From Clostridium sulfidigenes (lineage in GTDB: Bacteria > Bacillota > Clostridia > Clostridiales > Clostridiaceae), in contig NZ_JPMD01000049.1 of the NCBI RefSeq assembly GCF_000732635.1, forward strand, positions 1 through 32,999: a stretch of 32,999 nt of DNA. Direction: 5' to 3'. Shown here piece by piece: positions 1 to 7,961 of this stretch (its first letter is position 1; each line of letters begins with the position of its first letter). The translations under genes and the position numbers were made by a program. The notes beneath the pieces are model-generated. The model was not told the origin of the DNA. It ran no database searches and saw nothing but the letters and a program-made list of their open reading frames with translations.

Positions 1-96
1 TTTACATTGATATTTTTGATTAGCCTGCTTGTCCAATCCGAACTTATATAGTTGATCAGAATGGCAGCGAGGGCATTTTACATTTGTTTTGTTCAT
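1..96 (-). CDS. Zinc-ribbon transposase-like protein, N-terminal fragment at the window edge
   Basis: Only the first 32 codons lie in the window; the gene continues past base 1. The peptide begins MNKTNVKCPRCHSDQLYKF and has a CPRC knuckle at residues 8-11 and another Cys at 31, the start of a second knuckle. This is the zinc-ribbon start of many insertion-sequence transposases. The start is the ATG at 96-94, with an AGGAG ribosome site just upstream on the minus strand (about 103-107). Codons such as CGC and CTG-rich positions are less A/T-biased than in neighbouring genes, which fits a mobile origin. The catalytic domain is not visible, so the family and intactness are unknown. Another zinc-ribbon DNA-binding protein is possible. 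Confidence 0.6.
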   Translation of the reverse strand, partial: MNKTNVKCPRCHSDQLYKFGLDKQANQKYQCK

Positions 97-218
97 TGTT
101 CTTCTCTCCTTTTCTTGGGGGATATTTGGTCTTAAGTAAACTTATTATATTTCCAAGGGTTGAGAAGTGCAATGTTCATATAACTTAACAGAACGAATTA
201 TTGTTAGGAGTGATAAAT

Positions 219-1241
219 ATGAAGAAGGTAGCAATACTGTTTGGAGGACAATCAACAGAACATGAGGTGTCTAGGGTATCGGCAACATCTGTTCTAAATC
301 ATATAGATAAAGAAAAATATAGTATATTTCCAGTAGGTATAACTAAAGAGGGAAAATGGTTTCTTTATAAAGGTGATATAGAGAATATAGGAAATGGAAA
401 ATGGGTAGAAGACTATAAAAATCAAGTTGAAGATGGAATTAAATTATTATTAAATAAAGAGGTAGATGTAGTTTTTCCTGTACTTCATGGTATGTATGGT
501 GAGGATGGTACTATTCAAGGGCTATGTAAACTGATGAAATTACCATGTGTAGGTCCTTCGGTTATGAGTTCAGCTGTATGTATGGATAAAGTTTATACGA
601 AATATCTTTTAGAACATGAAGGTATAAAACAAGCAGACTATGTAGTGGTAAATGCCTTTGATTATGGAAATTATAGTGAGAAATTTATAAATGAAATTGA
701 ACATAACCTAGGATATCCTTGTTTTGTAAAACCAGCTAACAGTGGTTCTTCTGTAGGAATAACTAAAGCTCATGATAGAGAAAGTCTTGAAAATGGATTA
801 ATAGAAGCTTTAAGACATGATAGAAAGATTCTTGTAGAGGAAGGATTAAATGCTAGGGAAATAGAAGTTTCTGTACTTGGAAATGATGACCCTAAAGCTT
901 CAGTTCCAGGAGAGATAATTCCAGCTAAAGAGTTTTATGATTATGAAGCTAAGTATTCTAACGGGGAATCTAAACTTTTAATTCCAGCTAATTTAAATGA
1001 TGAAGAAATGGCTACTATAAGAAATTTATCCCTTAAAATTTATAAGAAGTTAGATTGTGCAGGAATGGCTAGGGTGGACTTTTTAGTAGATAAGGAAAGT
1101 GGAGAAATATATTTAAATGAAGTAAACACTATACCAGGCTTCACAAGTATAAGTATGTATCCTAAGATGTGGGAAGCTACAGGGTTATCATATAGTAATC
1201 TTATAGATAGATTAATTGAATTGGCAGTTGAAAGAGGTTAG
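219..1241 (+). CDS. ddl: D-alanine--D-alanine ligase
   Basis: ATP-grasp ligase that joins two D-alanines in the cytoplasm for the peptidoglycan pentapeptide. The 340-aa protein has the family's normal length. Visible motifs are the N-terminal VAILFGGQSTEHEVS, the central FVKPANSGSSVG ATP-binding strand-loop, and the C-terminal ARVDFL and LNEVNTIPGFT metal/ATP-binding segments. The EFYDYEAKY segment carries the Tyr typical of D-Ala-D-Ala enzymes rather than the D-Ala-D-Lac (VanA-like) form. The ATG at 219 is chosen because TAGGAG at 205-210 sits 8 nt upstream and it gives the canonical MKKVAILFGG start; an in-frame TTG at 201 lies before the ribosome site. The downstream 8-bp inverted repeat (1252-1259 / 1275-1282) has no good T-tract. 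The gene stands alone with its own 5' region beside the transposase fragment. Confidence 0.95.
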   Translation: MKKVAILFGGQSTEHEVSRVSATSVLNHIDKEKYSIFPVGITKEGKWFLYKGDIENIGNGKWVEDYKNQVEDGIKLLLNKEVDVVFPVLHGMYGEDGTIQGLCKLMKLPCVGPSVMSSAVCMDKVYTKYLLEHEGIKQADYVVVNAFDYGNYSEKFINEIEHNLGYPCFVKPANSGSSVGITKAHDRESLENGLIEALRHDRKILVEEGLNAREIEVSVLGNDDPKASVPGEIIPAKEFYDYEAKYSNGESKLLIPANLNDEEMATIRNLSLKIYKKLDCAGMARVDFLVDKESGEIYLNEVNTIPGFTSISMYPKMWEATGLSYSNLIDRLIELAVERG

Positions 1242-1420
1242 TAAGTAAAATTTACTAGCCATTACTTTCAAGTTGCTAGTAATAAAAGAAAATAGTAATA
1301 TTATTATATGTGTTATTTTAATATTTCTATAAGTTTATATGATATAAAGAGATTAATATACTATAGATTAGAGTAAAAGATACAATATAAAGAAACTAAG
1401 AGAGTTAGGTGAAGAAAAAA

Positions 1421-2401
1421 ATGACAAGAGCATTAGCTATGGTTTCAGGCGGTTTAGATAGTATTCTTGCAGCAAAGGTAGTTAAGGATCAAGGAATTGA
1501 GGTTATTGGGATATGTTTTAAATCATATTTTTTTAACGAAGAAAATGCAAGAAGAATGGTAAAACAGATAGATATTCCTTTAGAAGTAGTAGATTTTAAG
1601 GAAGAACATTTTAAGATGGTTAAAAATCCTAAAAATGGATATGGGAAAAATATGAACCCATGTATTGATTGTCACGCTATGATGATGAAGTACTGTGGAC
1701 AACTCTTAGAAAAATTCAATGCAGATTTTATTATCACTGGAGAGGTTTTAAATCAAAGACCAATGTCTCAAAATAGAAGTGCATTAGATAAAGTTAAGAA
1801 TGAAAGTGGAATAGGAAGCAAAATTCTTCGTCCTCTTTGTGCTAAAAATCTTAAACCTACAGAGATGGAAGAGAATGGCCTTGTAGATAGGGAAAGACTT
1901 TTAAATATTCAAGGTAGAGGAAGAAAGATTCAAATGGAGCTTGCTGATAAATGGGGTATAAAGGAATATCCATCACCAGCAGGAGGATGCAAATTAACAG
2001 AACCAAATTATTCTGTTAGATTAAAAGAACTTTTATCTCATAACCAAAATCCAGAGGAACGAGAGCTTGAATTACTTAGAATAGGTCGTCATTTTAGAGT
2101 TACACCTAAGGCTAAGGTTATATCTACAAGAACTCAAGAAGAAGGAGAAATGATAAAAAGTCTTCTTAATGAAGGTGATACAATACTGTTAGTTCAGGAC
2201 TTTAATGGTTCTATGATAGTAATTATAGGTGAAGCTACAGAAGAAGTAATATCTATTGCAGCTAAGATTGCTATAAGATATAGTAAAGGTAAAGATGAAC
2301 CAAAGGTCACTGTTAGATATTCAGAGTTTGGAAGTAAGGATCATAGGACTGTAGAAGAGATTTGTGCAACTGATGAGGAAATAAATTCTTATCTTATATA
2401 G
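1421..2401 (+). CDS. PP-loop ATP pyrophosphatase related to MnmA/ThiI, putative tRNA thiolation enzyme
   Basis: The 326-aa protein opens with a PP-loop, SGGLDS at residues 9-14, which binds ATP to activate a tRNA base. It has a CIDC motif at 81-84 in the context NPCIDCH, resembling the first catalytic cysteine region of the 2-thiouridylase MnmA, and a second candidate catalytic Cys at 190 (AGGCKL). It is therefore most likely a tRNA-thiolating or related adenylating enzyme in the cytoplasm. It is not canonical MnmA: the C-terminal third is different and the usual MnmA tRNA-binding motifs are not obvious. The ATG at 1421 is preferred, with AGGTG at 1407-1411; a GTG at 1409 overlaps that ribosome site. 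The exact nucleoside made cannot be told from sequence. Confidence 0.75.
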   Translation: MTRALAMVSGGLDSILAAKVVKDQGIEVIGICFKSYFFNEENARRMVKQIDIPLEVVDFKEEHFKMVKNPKNGYGKNMNPCIDCHAMMMKYCGQLLEKFNADFIITGEVLNQRPMSQNRSALDKVKNESGIGSKILRPLCAKNLKPTEMEENGLVDRERLLNIQGRGRKIQMELADKWGIKEYPSPAGGCKLTEPNYSVRLKELLSHNQNPEERELELLRIGRHFRVTPKAKVISTRTQEEGEMIKSLLNEGDTILLVQDFNGSMIVIIGEATEEVISIAAKIAIRYSKGKDEPKVTVRYSEFGSKDHRTVEEICATDEEINSYLI

Positions 2402-2489
2402 AAAAGTGTTTAGAAAAGTAAATAAAAATTAGCCTTAGAGTTTGAATATATCTTAAATAAGATTCTTAGGAAGAATAGAGGTAAATATT

Positions 2490-2906
2490 ATGGATAAGGA
2501 TGCTATAATTAGAGTAAGTAGTATACAGAATAATGATGAGGATGAATGCATTGAAATTGTTAGTCCAGGATCATTTTTCAAAGAAGATGATGAGTATGTT
2601 GCTACATATGAAGAAACAGAACTTTCGGGTTTAGGGGATACATTAACTACTTTTAGAATAGGTGAAAATTATTTTAATCTTATAAGAGAAGGGGACGTAA
2701 ATACTAATATGGAGTTTAAAAATGGGAGTAGTTCGTCTATTCTTTATAATACTCCTCATGGTGGATTGTCTATTAAAATTAAAACTAATGATGTACACAT
2801 AGATATGAATGAAGCTGGTGGAAAAGTAAAAGTTGACTATGATGTAATAATAGCCAAAGACCAAATTATTAATACTAAGCTTGTAGCTACCATAAATGTT
2901 AAATAG
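2490..2906 (+). CDS. DUF1934 family protein (YwiB-like, calycin-type beta-barrel)
   Basis: The 138-aa acidic soluble protein has alternating beta strands and a central Y..T.LSGLGDT..TFRIG segment followed by MEFKNGSSSSILYNTPHG. This matches the small DUF1934/YwiB family of Firmicutes, thought to fold as a calycin-like barrel. Its biochemical role is not established. It has no signal peptide or membrane segment. An AGAGGT ribosome site lies about 9 nt before the ATG. It is 88 bp after the PP-loop gene and is followed by a stem-loop (2925-2959), so it probably ends a small transcription unit. Confidence 0.75.
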   Translation: MDKDAIIRVSSIQNNDEDECIEIVSPGSFFKEDDEYVATYEETELSGLGDTLTTFRIGENYFNLIREGDVNTNMEFKNGSSSSILYNTPHGGLSIKIKTNDVHIDMNEAGGKVKVDYDVIIAKDQIINTKLVATINVK

Positions 2907-2924
2907 TATAAAAATGTTTTACTT

Positions 2925-2959
2925 AGAAGCTATGCAGAATTATATAATGCATAGCTTCT
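2925..2959 (+). terminator. 12-bp stem-loop after the DUF1934 gene
   Basis: Perfect inverted repeat AGAAGCTATGCA (2925-2936) / TGCATAGCTTCT (2948-2959) with an 11-nt loop, followed by ATTATTA rather than a pure T run. It is probably a weak intrinsic terminator between the DUF1934 gene and the sigma-54 activator gene, whose start is only 22 nt away. It could instead be an operator or leader hairpin. Confidence 0.55.
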
Positions 2960-2981
2960 ATTATTAAAGGGGTTGTGAATT

Positions 2982-3920
2982 TTGTATAGCTTTGAAGATA
3001 TAATTGGGAATAGTAAAGAAATTAGAAATGTTAAAGAATTAGCTATGAAGGTATGTAATTCAAAATCTCCAATTTTCGTTTATGGTGATACTGGCACAGG
3101 AAAAGAATTGATAGTACAAGCTATACATAATAGTTCAATAAGAAGAAAAAAGCCCTTTATAGCACAGAACTGTGCTGCAATTCCAGACAATTTATTAGAG
3201 AGTATTTTTTTTGGAGTAGGAAAAGGTGGTTTTACTGGAGCTATAGAGACAGAAGGATTATTTGATATAGCTAATGGTGGTACTTTGTATTTAGATGAGT
3301 TAAATTCTATGGATATAGTTTTTCAAGGTAAGTTCTTAAGGGTTCTTCAAGAAGGGGAGTTTAGAAGAATAGGTGAGACTAACACTAGAAAAACAGATAT
3401 AAGAATAATAGCATCAGTAAATGAGAATCCTGATTTTTTAGTTAAGAGTAATAAATTAAGAAAAGATTTATACTATAGACTTAATGTTATAAGAATTAAC
3501 ATGCCTGAATTAAATGCTAGAAAAGAAGACATACCTATACTTGTATCAATGTTTATAGAAAAGCATAATAAAAGATTAGGTACTAGTGTTAATGGAATAG
3601 ATAGTTATGCATTAGAAGTTTTAATGAAAAAAGACTATGATGGAAATGTGAGAGAATTAGAACATATAATCGAAGGTGCTTTAAATTATAAAAGACATGG
3701 AATTATTGAAATATCTGATTTGCAATTAGGAAATATTATTGAAAGTTTGTCCCTTAAAGATAAACTTGTGAATATGGAAATTAAATATATAAAGGAAGCT
3801 TTAATTATTCATAGTAATAATGTAAGTAAAGCAAGTAAATTTCTTAATATACCAAGGCAAACACTTCAATATAAAATAACTAAGTATAATATAATGGATT
3901 TGATAGATAAGGATAAGTAG
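2982..3920 (+). CDS. Sigma-54-dependent transcription activator lacking a sensory domain
   Basis: The 312-aa protein is a AAA+ activator that would use ATP hydrolysis to remodel sigma-54 RNA polymerase. Visible parts are Walker A GDTGTGKE (35-42), a GAFTGA-type loop written GGFTGA (82-87), Walker B LYLDE (102-106), the RKDLYYRLNV arginine-finger region (160-169) and a C-terminal Fis-type helix-turn-helix (about 285-305, SKASKFLNIPRQTLQYK). The AAA+ domain begins almost at residue 1, so there is no PAS, receiver or other input domain. That architecture resembles PspF, which is controlled by a partner protein. The start is TTG at 2982 with AAAGGGG at about 2967-2973. No convincing -24/-12 promoter was found nearby, so its target is unknown. 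Confidence 0.85.
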   Translation: MYSFEDIIGNSKEIRNVKELAMKVCNSKSPIFVYGDTGTGKELIVQAIHNSSIRRKKPFIAQNCAAIPDNLLESIFFGVGKGGFTGAIETEGLFDIANGGTLYLDELNSMDIVFQGKFLRVLQEGEFRRIGETNTRKTDIRIIASVNENPDFLVKSNKLRKDLYYRLNVIRINMPELNARKEDIPILVSMFIEKHNKRLGTSVNGIDSYALEVLMKKDYDGNVRELEHIIEGALNYKRHGIIEISDLQLGNIIESLSLKDKLVNMEIKYIKEALIIHSNNVSKASKFLNIPRQTLQYKITKYNIMDLIDKDK

Positions 3921-4018
3921 TTTTAAAGTATAATAGATTATTTAAATAGCTTAGTTCTGTATAGGTATAGAAATATTTGGTTAAAATGATAAACAGAGTC
4001 CTTAGATTTTTCAATTTA

Positions 4019-4058
4019 AAGTAAAATATTTATTGTTATAACAATAAATATTTTACTT
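4019..4058. repeat. Perfect 40-bp palindrome without loop
   Basis: The left arm (4019-4038, beginning AAGTAAAATATTT) is exactly the reverse complement of the right arm (4039-4058, ending AAATATTTTACTT), with zero spacer. The RNA would fold into a long A/U hairpin on either strand. It lies about 100 bp after the sigma-54 activator gene and just before the candidate rho promoter. It could be a bidirectional terminator (T6 follows at about 4068-4073), a protein-binding site or a mobile-element relic. Confidence 0.85.
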
Positions 4059-4071
4059 GGTAATAGATTTT

Positions 4072-4099
4072 TTGAAAATATAGTGTATACTTATATAGT
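4072..4099 (+). promoter_or_regulatory. Candidate sigma-A promoter for rho
   Basis: TTGAAA (4072-4077), a 16-bp spacer, then TATAGT (4094-4099). Transcription would start near 4106 and give a leader of about 200 nt before the rho start. A/T richness makes chance matches common. Confidence 0.4.
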
Positions 4100-4290
4100 A
4101 AAATCTATACTACAGCAAGTTTAGTTATATATAATTTTATGAATAGATTAAACAAACAAAATAAACAATATAAAATTTTAATACATTTTAAAAGAAAGCT
4201 TCAAACTTCTATCATTTATAAATAATATCGAATTATATTAATCATATAAATATTATTTTCCAAAGTTACATTTAAATGAAATATACAATT

Positions 4291-4302
4291 AGGAGGTGAT
4301 CC
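4291..4302 (+). promoter_or_regulatory. Near-perfect Shine-Dalgarno site for rho
   Basis: AGGAGGTGATCC is complementary to almost the whole 3' end of 16S rRNA and lies just before a TTG start at 4304. It fixes the true rho start at 4304 rather than at the internal TTG at 4590, which has no comparable site. Confidence 0.85.
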
Positions 4303-4303
4303 T

Positions 4304-4525
4304 TTGAATAGTGAAAATTTACATAGCATGAGTGTTATAGAATTAAAGAGTATTGCAAAGGAATTAGGAATAAAAAATATTACTAAGTTTAAAAAGAATG
4401 AATTAATTGAAGAAATTGAAAGAGTATCTTTAAAATCTGTTGAGATTAAAAATGAAGAAGATTCCCATAAGGATGATGAAAAAATACAACCTGCTCAAAT
4501 AAAAAAAAGAAGGTATAATTCTTAA
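4304..4525 (+). CDS. rho: Rho N-terminal fragment (Rho_N/SAP-like domain), cut off by a frameshift in an A8 run
   Basis: The 73-aa product begins MNSENLHSMSVIELKSIAKE and continues through LGIKNITKFKKNELIEEI, a textbook Rho_N helix-extension-helix domain. It then enters a charged linker and stops at TAA 4523-4525. The break lies in the run of eight A at 4501-4508. With one A fewer, the linker reads on as QIKKEGIILKEKLTKKDVEE and joins the downstream Rho frame, giving a 501-aa protein. It therefore belongs to the same gene as 4590-5810. The strong ribosome site is here. Alone, the product would be a small nucleic-acid-binding domain without ATPase activity. Confidence 0.85.
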   Translation: MNSENLHSMSVIELKSIAKELGIKNITKFKKNELIEEIERVSLKSVEIKNEEDSHKDDEKIQPAQIKKRRYNS

Positions 4526-4589
4526 GGAGAAACTTACTAAGAAAGATGTAGAAGAAGATAATAGTAAAGATGAAGTTATTAGTAAAGGT

Positions 4590-5810
4590 TTGGACAATGA
4601 AGAATCAAAGGAAACTGTAGTGGAAGAAAAGGTTGATAGTATAGAAGAAAAGCGTGAAAGATTAAAGAGTTTAATAAGTGAATCAGAAACATCAAAAGGA
4701 ATATTCGAATTAAGTGACAATGCTAATTTTGGATTACTTAGAATGAATAACTATTTAAGCGGAAATAACGATATATATGTTTCAATATCCCAAGTTAGAA
4801 GATTTAATCTTAAGAATGGTGATGAAGTAGAAGGTAAAGTAAGAAGTTCTAAAGAAGGAGAAAAATATCAAGCTCTTCTACAAGTAACAAAAATAAATGG
4901 TGAAAATCCAGAGAGAGCTGTTGGGAGAACATCTTTTGAGAGACTAACTCCTATATATCCTACAGAGAGATTGAAATTAGAAACTGAGGATTCTAAAGAT
5001 TTATCAACTAGATTAATGGACATATTATCACCTATAGGGAAAGGTCAAAGAGGTGTAATAGTTGCTCCACCTAAAGCGGGAAAGACTTCTATCTTAAAGA
5101 AAATTGCTCATAGTATAGCAGTTAATCATCCAGAAGTTAAAGTTATAGTACTTCTTATCGATGAAAGACCAGAAGAGGTTACAGACATGCAAAGATCTAT
5201 TAAGGGAGATGTAATTTACTCAACCTTTGATGAAGAGCCAGAACATCATGCGAAGGTAGCTTATATGGTACTTGAAAGAGCAAAAAGGATGGTAGAACAA
5301 GGACAAGATGTAATAATTCTTTTAGATAGTTTAACAAGATTAGCTAGAGCTTACAACTTAACAATAACTAGAACGGGTAGAACTCTATCAGGTGGATTAG
5401 ATACAGGAGCTTTACTTATGCCTAAAAAGTTTTTTGGTGCAGCTAGAAATGTTGAAGAAGGCGGAAGTTTAACTATTCTTGCTACAGCTTTGGTTGAGAC
5501 TGGAAGTAGGATGGATGATATGATTTTTGAAGAGTTTAAGGGTACTGGTAACATGGAAGTACACCTTGATAGACAGCTACAAGAACGTAGAATCTTCCCA
5601 GCTATAGATATTTATAAGTCAGGAACTCGTAGAGAGGATTTGCTTCTTACAAAATCACAGCTTGAAGTTAGTTATAACATAAGAAAGATTATGTATAAGA
5701 CAGGGAACCCTCAAGCAGTTACTGAAAAACTTATAGGAATTTTATCAAAAACTAACAATAATGAAGAATTTTTTGAAATTGTATCTAAAAACCAAGATAT
5801 ATTAAAATAG
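4590..5810 (+). CDS. rho: Transcription termination factor Rho, RNA-binding and ATPase core (frameshifted from its N-terminus)
   Basis: Hexameric RNA-dependent ATPase that releases transcripts. This frame is open from 4503 and has a possible TTG at 4590 with only weak AAAGG nearby, so independent initiation is doubtful. After a charged E/K/D-rich linker comes the OSB-fold RNA-binding region ([21 protein letters not shown]), Walker A PPKAGKTS, Walker [17 protein letters not shown], the Q-loop/R-loop stretch [20 protein letters not shown] and the conserved [23 protein letters not shown] tail. All core motifs are intact. Full-length Rho requires one base fewer in the A8 run at 4501-4508, or slippage there. 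The next gene, rpmE, is convergent. Confidence 0.9.
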   Translation: MDNEESKETVVEEKVDSIEEKRERLKSLISESETSKGIFELSDNANFGLLRMNNYLSGNNDIYVSISQVRRFNLKNGDEVEGKVRSSKEGEKYQALLQVTKINGENPERAVGRTSFERLTPIYPTERLKLETEDSKDLSTRLMDILSPIGKGQRGVIVAPPKAGKTSILKKIAHSIAVNHPEVKVIVLLIDERPEEVTDMQRSIKGDVIYSTFDEEPEHHAKVAYMVLERAKRMVEQGQDVIILLDSLTRLARAYNLTITRTGRTLSGGLDTGALLMPKKFFGAARNVEEGGSLTILATALVETGSRMDDMIFEEFKGTGNMEVHLDRQLQERRIFPAIDIYKSGTRREDLLLTKSQLEVSYNIRKIMYKTGNPQAVTEKLIGILSKTNNNEEFFEIVSKNQDILK

Positions 5811-5818
5811 ATTATATG

Positions 5819-5853
5819 AAAAGCCATAGGTAGAGTTTATACCTATGGCTTTT
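5819..5853 (+). terminator. rho terminator hairpin
   Basis: AAAAGCCATAGGTA (5819-5832) pairs perfectly with TACCTATGGCTTTT (5840-5853) around a 7-nt loop. It lies 9 nt after the rho stop and its terminal U residues are part of the stem. Confidence 0.8.
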
Positions 5854-5859
5854 GGACAT

Positions 5860-5888
5860 AAAAAAATAGGAGAAGTATTCTTCTCCTA
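5860..5888 (-). terminator. rpmE terminator (minus strand)
   Basis: Read on the minus strand: TAGGAGAA, 6-nt loop, TTCTCCTA, then a run of seven T (complement of 5860-5866). It is a textbook intrinsic terminator 17 nt after the rpmE stop. Confidence 0.85.
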
Positions 5889-5905
5889 CATAAAAATATA
5901 TATGA

Positions 5906-6115
5906 TTATTCGCTTTTAAGGTTGAATTTTTTCATAAACTTGTCAACTCTTCCACCAACGTCTACATTCTTTTGCTTACCAGTAAAGAATGGATGACATT
6001 TTGAACAAATATCAACTTTTAATTCTGATTTAACAGAACCTGTTACAAAAGTATTACCACAAGCACACTTAACAACAGCTTCGTCGTTATAGTTTGGATG
6101 TATTCCTTCTTGCAT
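5906..6115 (-). CDS. rpmE: Large-subunit ribosomal protein bL31, zinc-binding form
   Basis: The 69-aa protein matches bL31 in length and motifs: MQEGIHPNY start, then CACG (first Cys pair) and [12 protein letters not shown] (second pair). The four-Cys ribbon identifies the zinc-containing paralogue rather than the zinc-free, zinc-starvation form. It sits at the 50S central protuberance and contacts the 30S. The start is fixed by AGAGGTG just upstream on the minus strand. It has its own promoter (6168-6196) and terminator. Placement next to rho is common in Firmicutes. Confidence 0.95.
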   Translation of the reverse strand: MQEGIHPNYNDEAVVKCACGNTFVTGSVKSELKVDICSKCHPFFTGKQKNVDVGGRVDKFMKKFNLKSE

Positions 6116-6167
6116 TTCATTTCACCTCTTTCGATATAACATACATACCCGTATTATCAACTATTAG

Positions 6168-6196
6168 ATTATAACATAGAGATAAAATAAGGTCAA
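6168..6196 (-). promoter_or_regulatory. Sigma-A promoter of rpmE
   Basis: On the minus strand, TTGACC (complement of 6191-6196), exactly 17 bp, then TATAAT (complement of 6168-6173). This is near consensus and about 50 bp upstream of the rpmE start. Confidence 0.7.
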
Positions 6197-6344
6197 TATG
6201 ATTATTAATTGTATTATATAGTATTAGTGTATATAAAAATATTTATTTTTGAAAATGTACTTATAATATTAATTTGATTAATGGAGTTTTTTCTACTAAA
6301 ATAATATTATGTGATTAATTGATGGACTTTGGAGGAATATTACT

Positions 6345-6944
6345 ATGAGTAAACTATATTTTAGATATGGAGCAATGAATTGTGGAAAGTCTACAAATCT
6401 TCTTCAAGTAGCTTATAATTATGAAGAAAGAGGAATGAAAGTAATAATAATTAAACCCAAGACTGATACAAAGGGAGGAAATAAAATTGTATCTAGGCTT
6501 GGAGTTACAAAAGAAGTAGATTTAAGTTTTTCTAAAGGAGAGAATATTTTTACTACTGTAGAAGATTATATAAAGAAAAATGGACAAATTCACTGCATAC
6601 TAGCAGATGAAGTTCAGTTTTTTACAAAAGCTCAAGTTGATGAAATGTTTATGATAGCTGTTAAATTAAATATTCCAGTAATATGCTATGGTTTAAGAAC
6701 AGATTTTCAGATGGAGGGCTTTGAAGGTAGTGAAAGACTTTTACTAGTAGCTCATAGTTTAGAGGAGCTAAAAACAATTTGTAAATGTGGTAAGAAAGCT
6801 ATATTAAATGGAAGAAAGATTAATGGTAAATTTGTTTTTGAAGGTAATCAAGTTGCCATTGATAATGAAGATAATGTAGAGTACGAGTCTCTTTGTGCAG
6901 AATGTTATATTAAGTATGAAGAGGAAGCAGCAAATAGTAGATAA
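6345..6944 (+). CDS. tdk: Thymidine kinase, type II
   Basis: Phosphorylates thymidine to dTMP in the salvage pathway. The 199-aa protein has the P-loop GAMNCGKST (9-17), the DEVQFF motif with catalytic Glu89, and the lasso-domain zinc site of four cysteines (146, 148, 184 and 187). The order and spacing are those of the tetrameric type II enzyme found in Gram-positives. GGAGG lies about 9 nt before the ATG. It starts a same-strand run with the DUF1385 gene, prmC and prfA, and may be co-transcribed with them (83-bp gap). Confidence 0.95.
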   Translation: MSKLYFRYGAMNCGKSTNLLQVAYNYEERGMKVIIIKPKTDTKGGNKIVSRLGVTKEVDLSFSKGENIFTTVEDYIKKNGQIHCILADEVQFFTKAQVDEMFMIAVKLNIPVICYGLRTDFQMEGFEGSERLLLVAHSLEELKTICKCGKKAILNGRKINGKFVFEGNQVAIDNEDNVEYESLCAECYIKYEEEAANSR

Positions 6945-7027
6945 CAACTAAAATAATAGGATGCTTATATTAAGATAGTATTATGAAGTTAGAAATAAGA
7001 AATATGAAATAGAAGGCAGGTGTTAAA

Positions 7028-7939
7028 ATGGAAAAGAAGACAACGGTCGGGGGACAGGCAGTTATAGAAGGTGTAATGATGAGGGGAACTAAGGGGCTTG
7101 CTACTGCTGTAAGGCTTCCTAATGGTAGTATTGAAGTTAAAAAAGAATCAAGTGAAAGCTTGACTAAGAAAAATAAATTTTTTGGATTTCCTATAATTAG
7201 AGGATTTATATCTCTTATAGAATCATTAATTATAGGTATAAAAAGCTTAGAGTATTCAGCTTCCTTCTTTGAGGATGATGAGGAAGGGTCAGAATCCAAA
7301 TTTGATAAATGGTTTGATAAAGTTTTTAAGGAGAAAGGAAATAGTGTACTAATGGGTATATCATTAGTTCTTTCCCTAGCTTTTTCTATATTACTCTTTT
7401 TTATTTTACCAACGGCATTAACTAGTTTGGTAAAAAAAACAATAACATCTAATGTGGTAGTTTTAAATATTATAGAAGGAATAATAAGAGTTATAATATT
7501 TATAAGCTATATATTTATTGTTGGAAAACTAGAAGACATAAAAAGAGTATATCAATATCATGGAGCTGAGCATAAAACTATATTTTGCTATGAAAGCGGT
7601 ATAGATTTAACACCAGAAAATGCTAAGAAGTTTGGAAGACTCCATCCAAGGTGTGGAACTAATTTTTTATTCTTAGTTATGGTTATTAGTATAATTATAT
7701 TTTCCTTCACGGGATGGCAATCTATAGGTCAGAGAGTGATTTCTAGAGTATTATTACTACCAGTGGTATCTGGAGTAACTTATGAGGTTATAAAATGGCT
7801 AGGAAAGAGTGATAGTAAAATATCAAAAATTATTGCATGGCCAGGGTTACTTTTGCAAAAGATAACAACACAAGAACCTGATGAATCTATGCTTGAAGTT
7901 GCAATAACTTCATTAAAAGCTGCAGAGGGGTTAGAATGA
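7028..7939 (+). CDS. DUF1385 multipass membrane protein (YqhQ-like)
   Basis: The 303-aa protein has the family signature at its N-terminus (TTVGGQAVIEGVMMRG, residues 5-20), a cytoplasmic acidic segment near 80-95, and about four hydrophobic segments (about 108-135, 143-167, 212-228, 238-258). Conserved motifs YHGAEHKTI (177-185) and HPRCGTNF (206-213) lie between the second and third. The function is not established. Its position immediately before prmC-prfA is common in clostridia. AGGTG precedes the ATG. It contains an in-frame A8 run (7432-7439) that does not disturb the reading frame. Confidence 0.85.
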   Translation: MEKKTTVGGQAVIEGVMMRGTKGLATAVRLPNGSIEVKKESSESLTKKNKFFGFPIIRGFISLIESLIIGIKSLEYSASFFEDDEEGSESKFDKWFDKVFKEKGNSVLMGISLVLSLAFSILLFFILPTALTSLVKKTITSNVVVLNIIEGIIRVIIFISYIFIVGKLEDIKRVYQYHGAEHKTIFCYESGIDLTPENAKKFGRLHPRCGTNFLFLVMVISIIIFSFTGWQSIGQRVISRVLLLPVVSGVTYEVIKWLGKSDSKISKIIAWPGLLLQKITTQEPDESMLEVAITSLKAAEGLE

Positions 7940-7961
7940 ATTATAGTGAATGAGGAACAAT

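Larger units (their letters stand above)
3921..4303 (+). other. Gene-free rho upstream region
   Basis: This 383-bp stretch has no plausible coding frame. It holds a perfect 40-bp palindrome (4019-4058), a candidate sigma-A promoter (4072-4099) and then about 200 nt of A/T-rich leader up to the rho ribosome site. A long leader would suit the autogenous control known for rho in other bacteria, but no cytosine-rich rut-like tract is visible. Confidence 0.6.

Noticed and set aside
4590..4592. TTG at 4590 as an independent start for Rho
   Set aside because: It has only a weak, badly spaced ribosome site and cuts the gene from its Rho_N domain; one base fewer in the A8 run restores the full gene from 4304.
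7432..7439. A8 run in the DUF1385 gene as a fourth frameshift
   Set aside because: The frame and family motifs are intact on both sides of the run.
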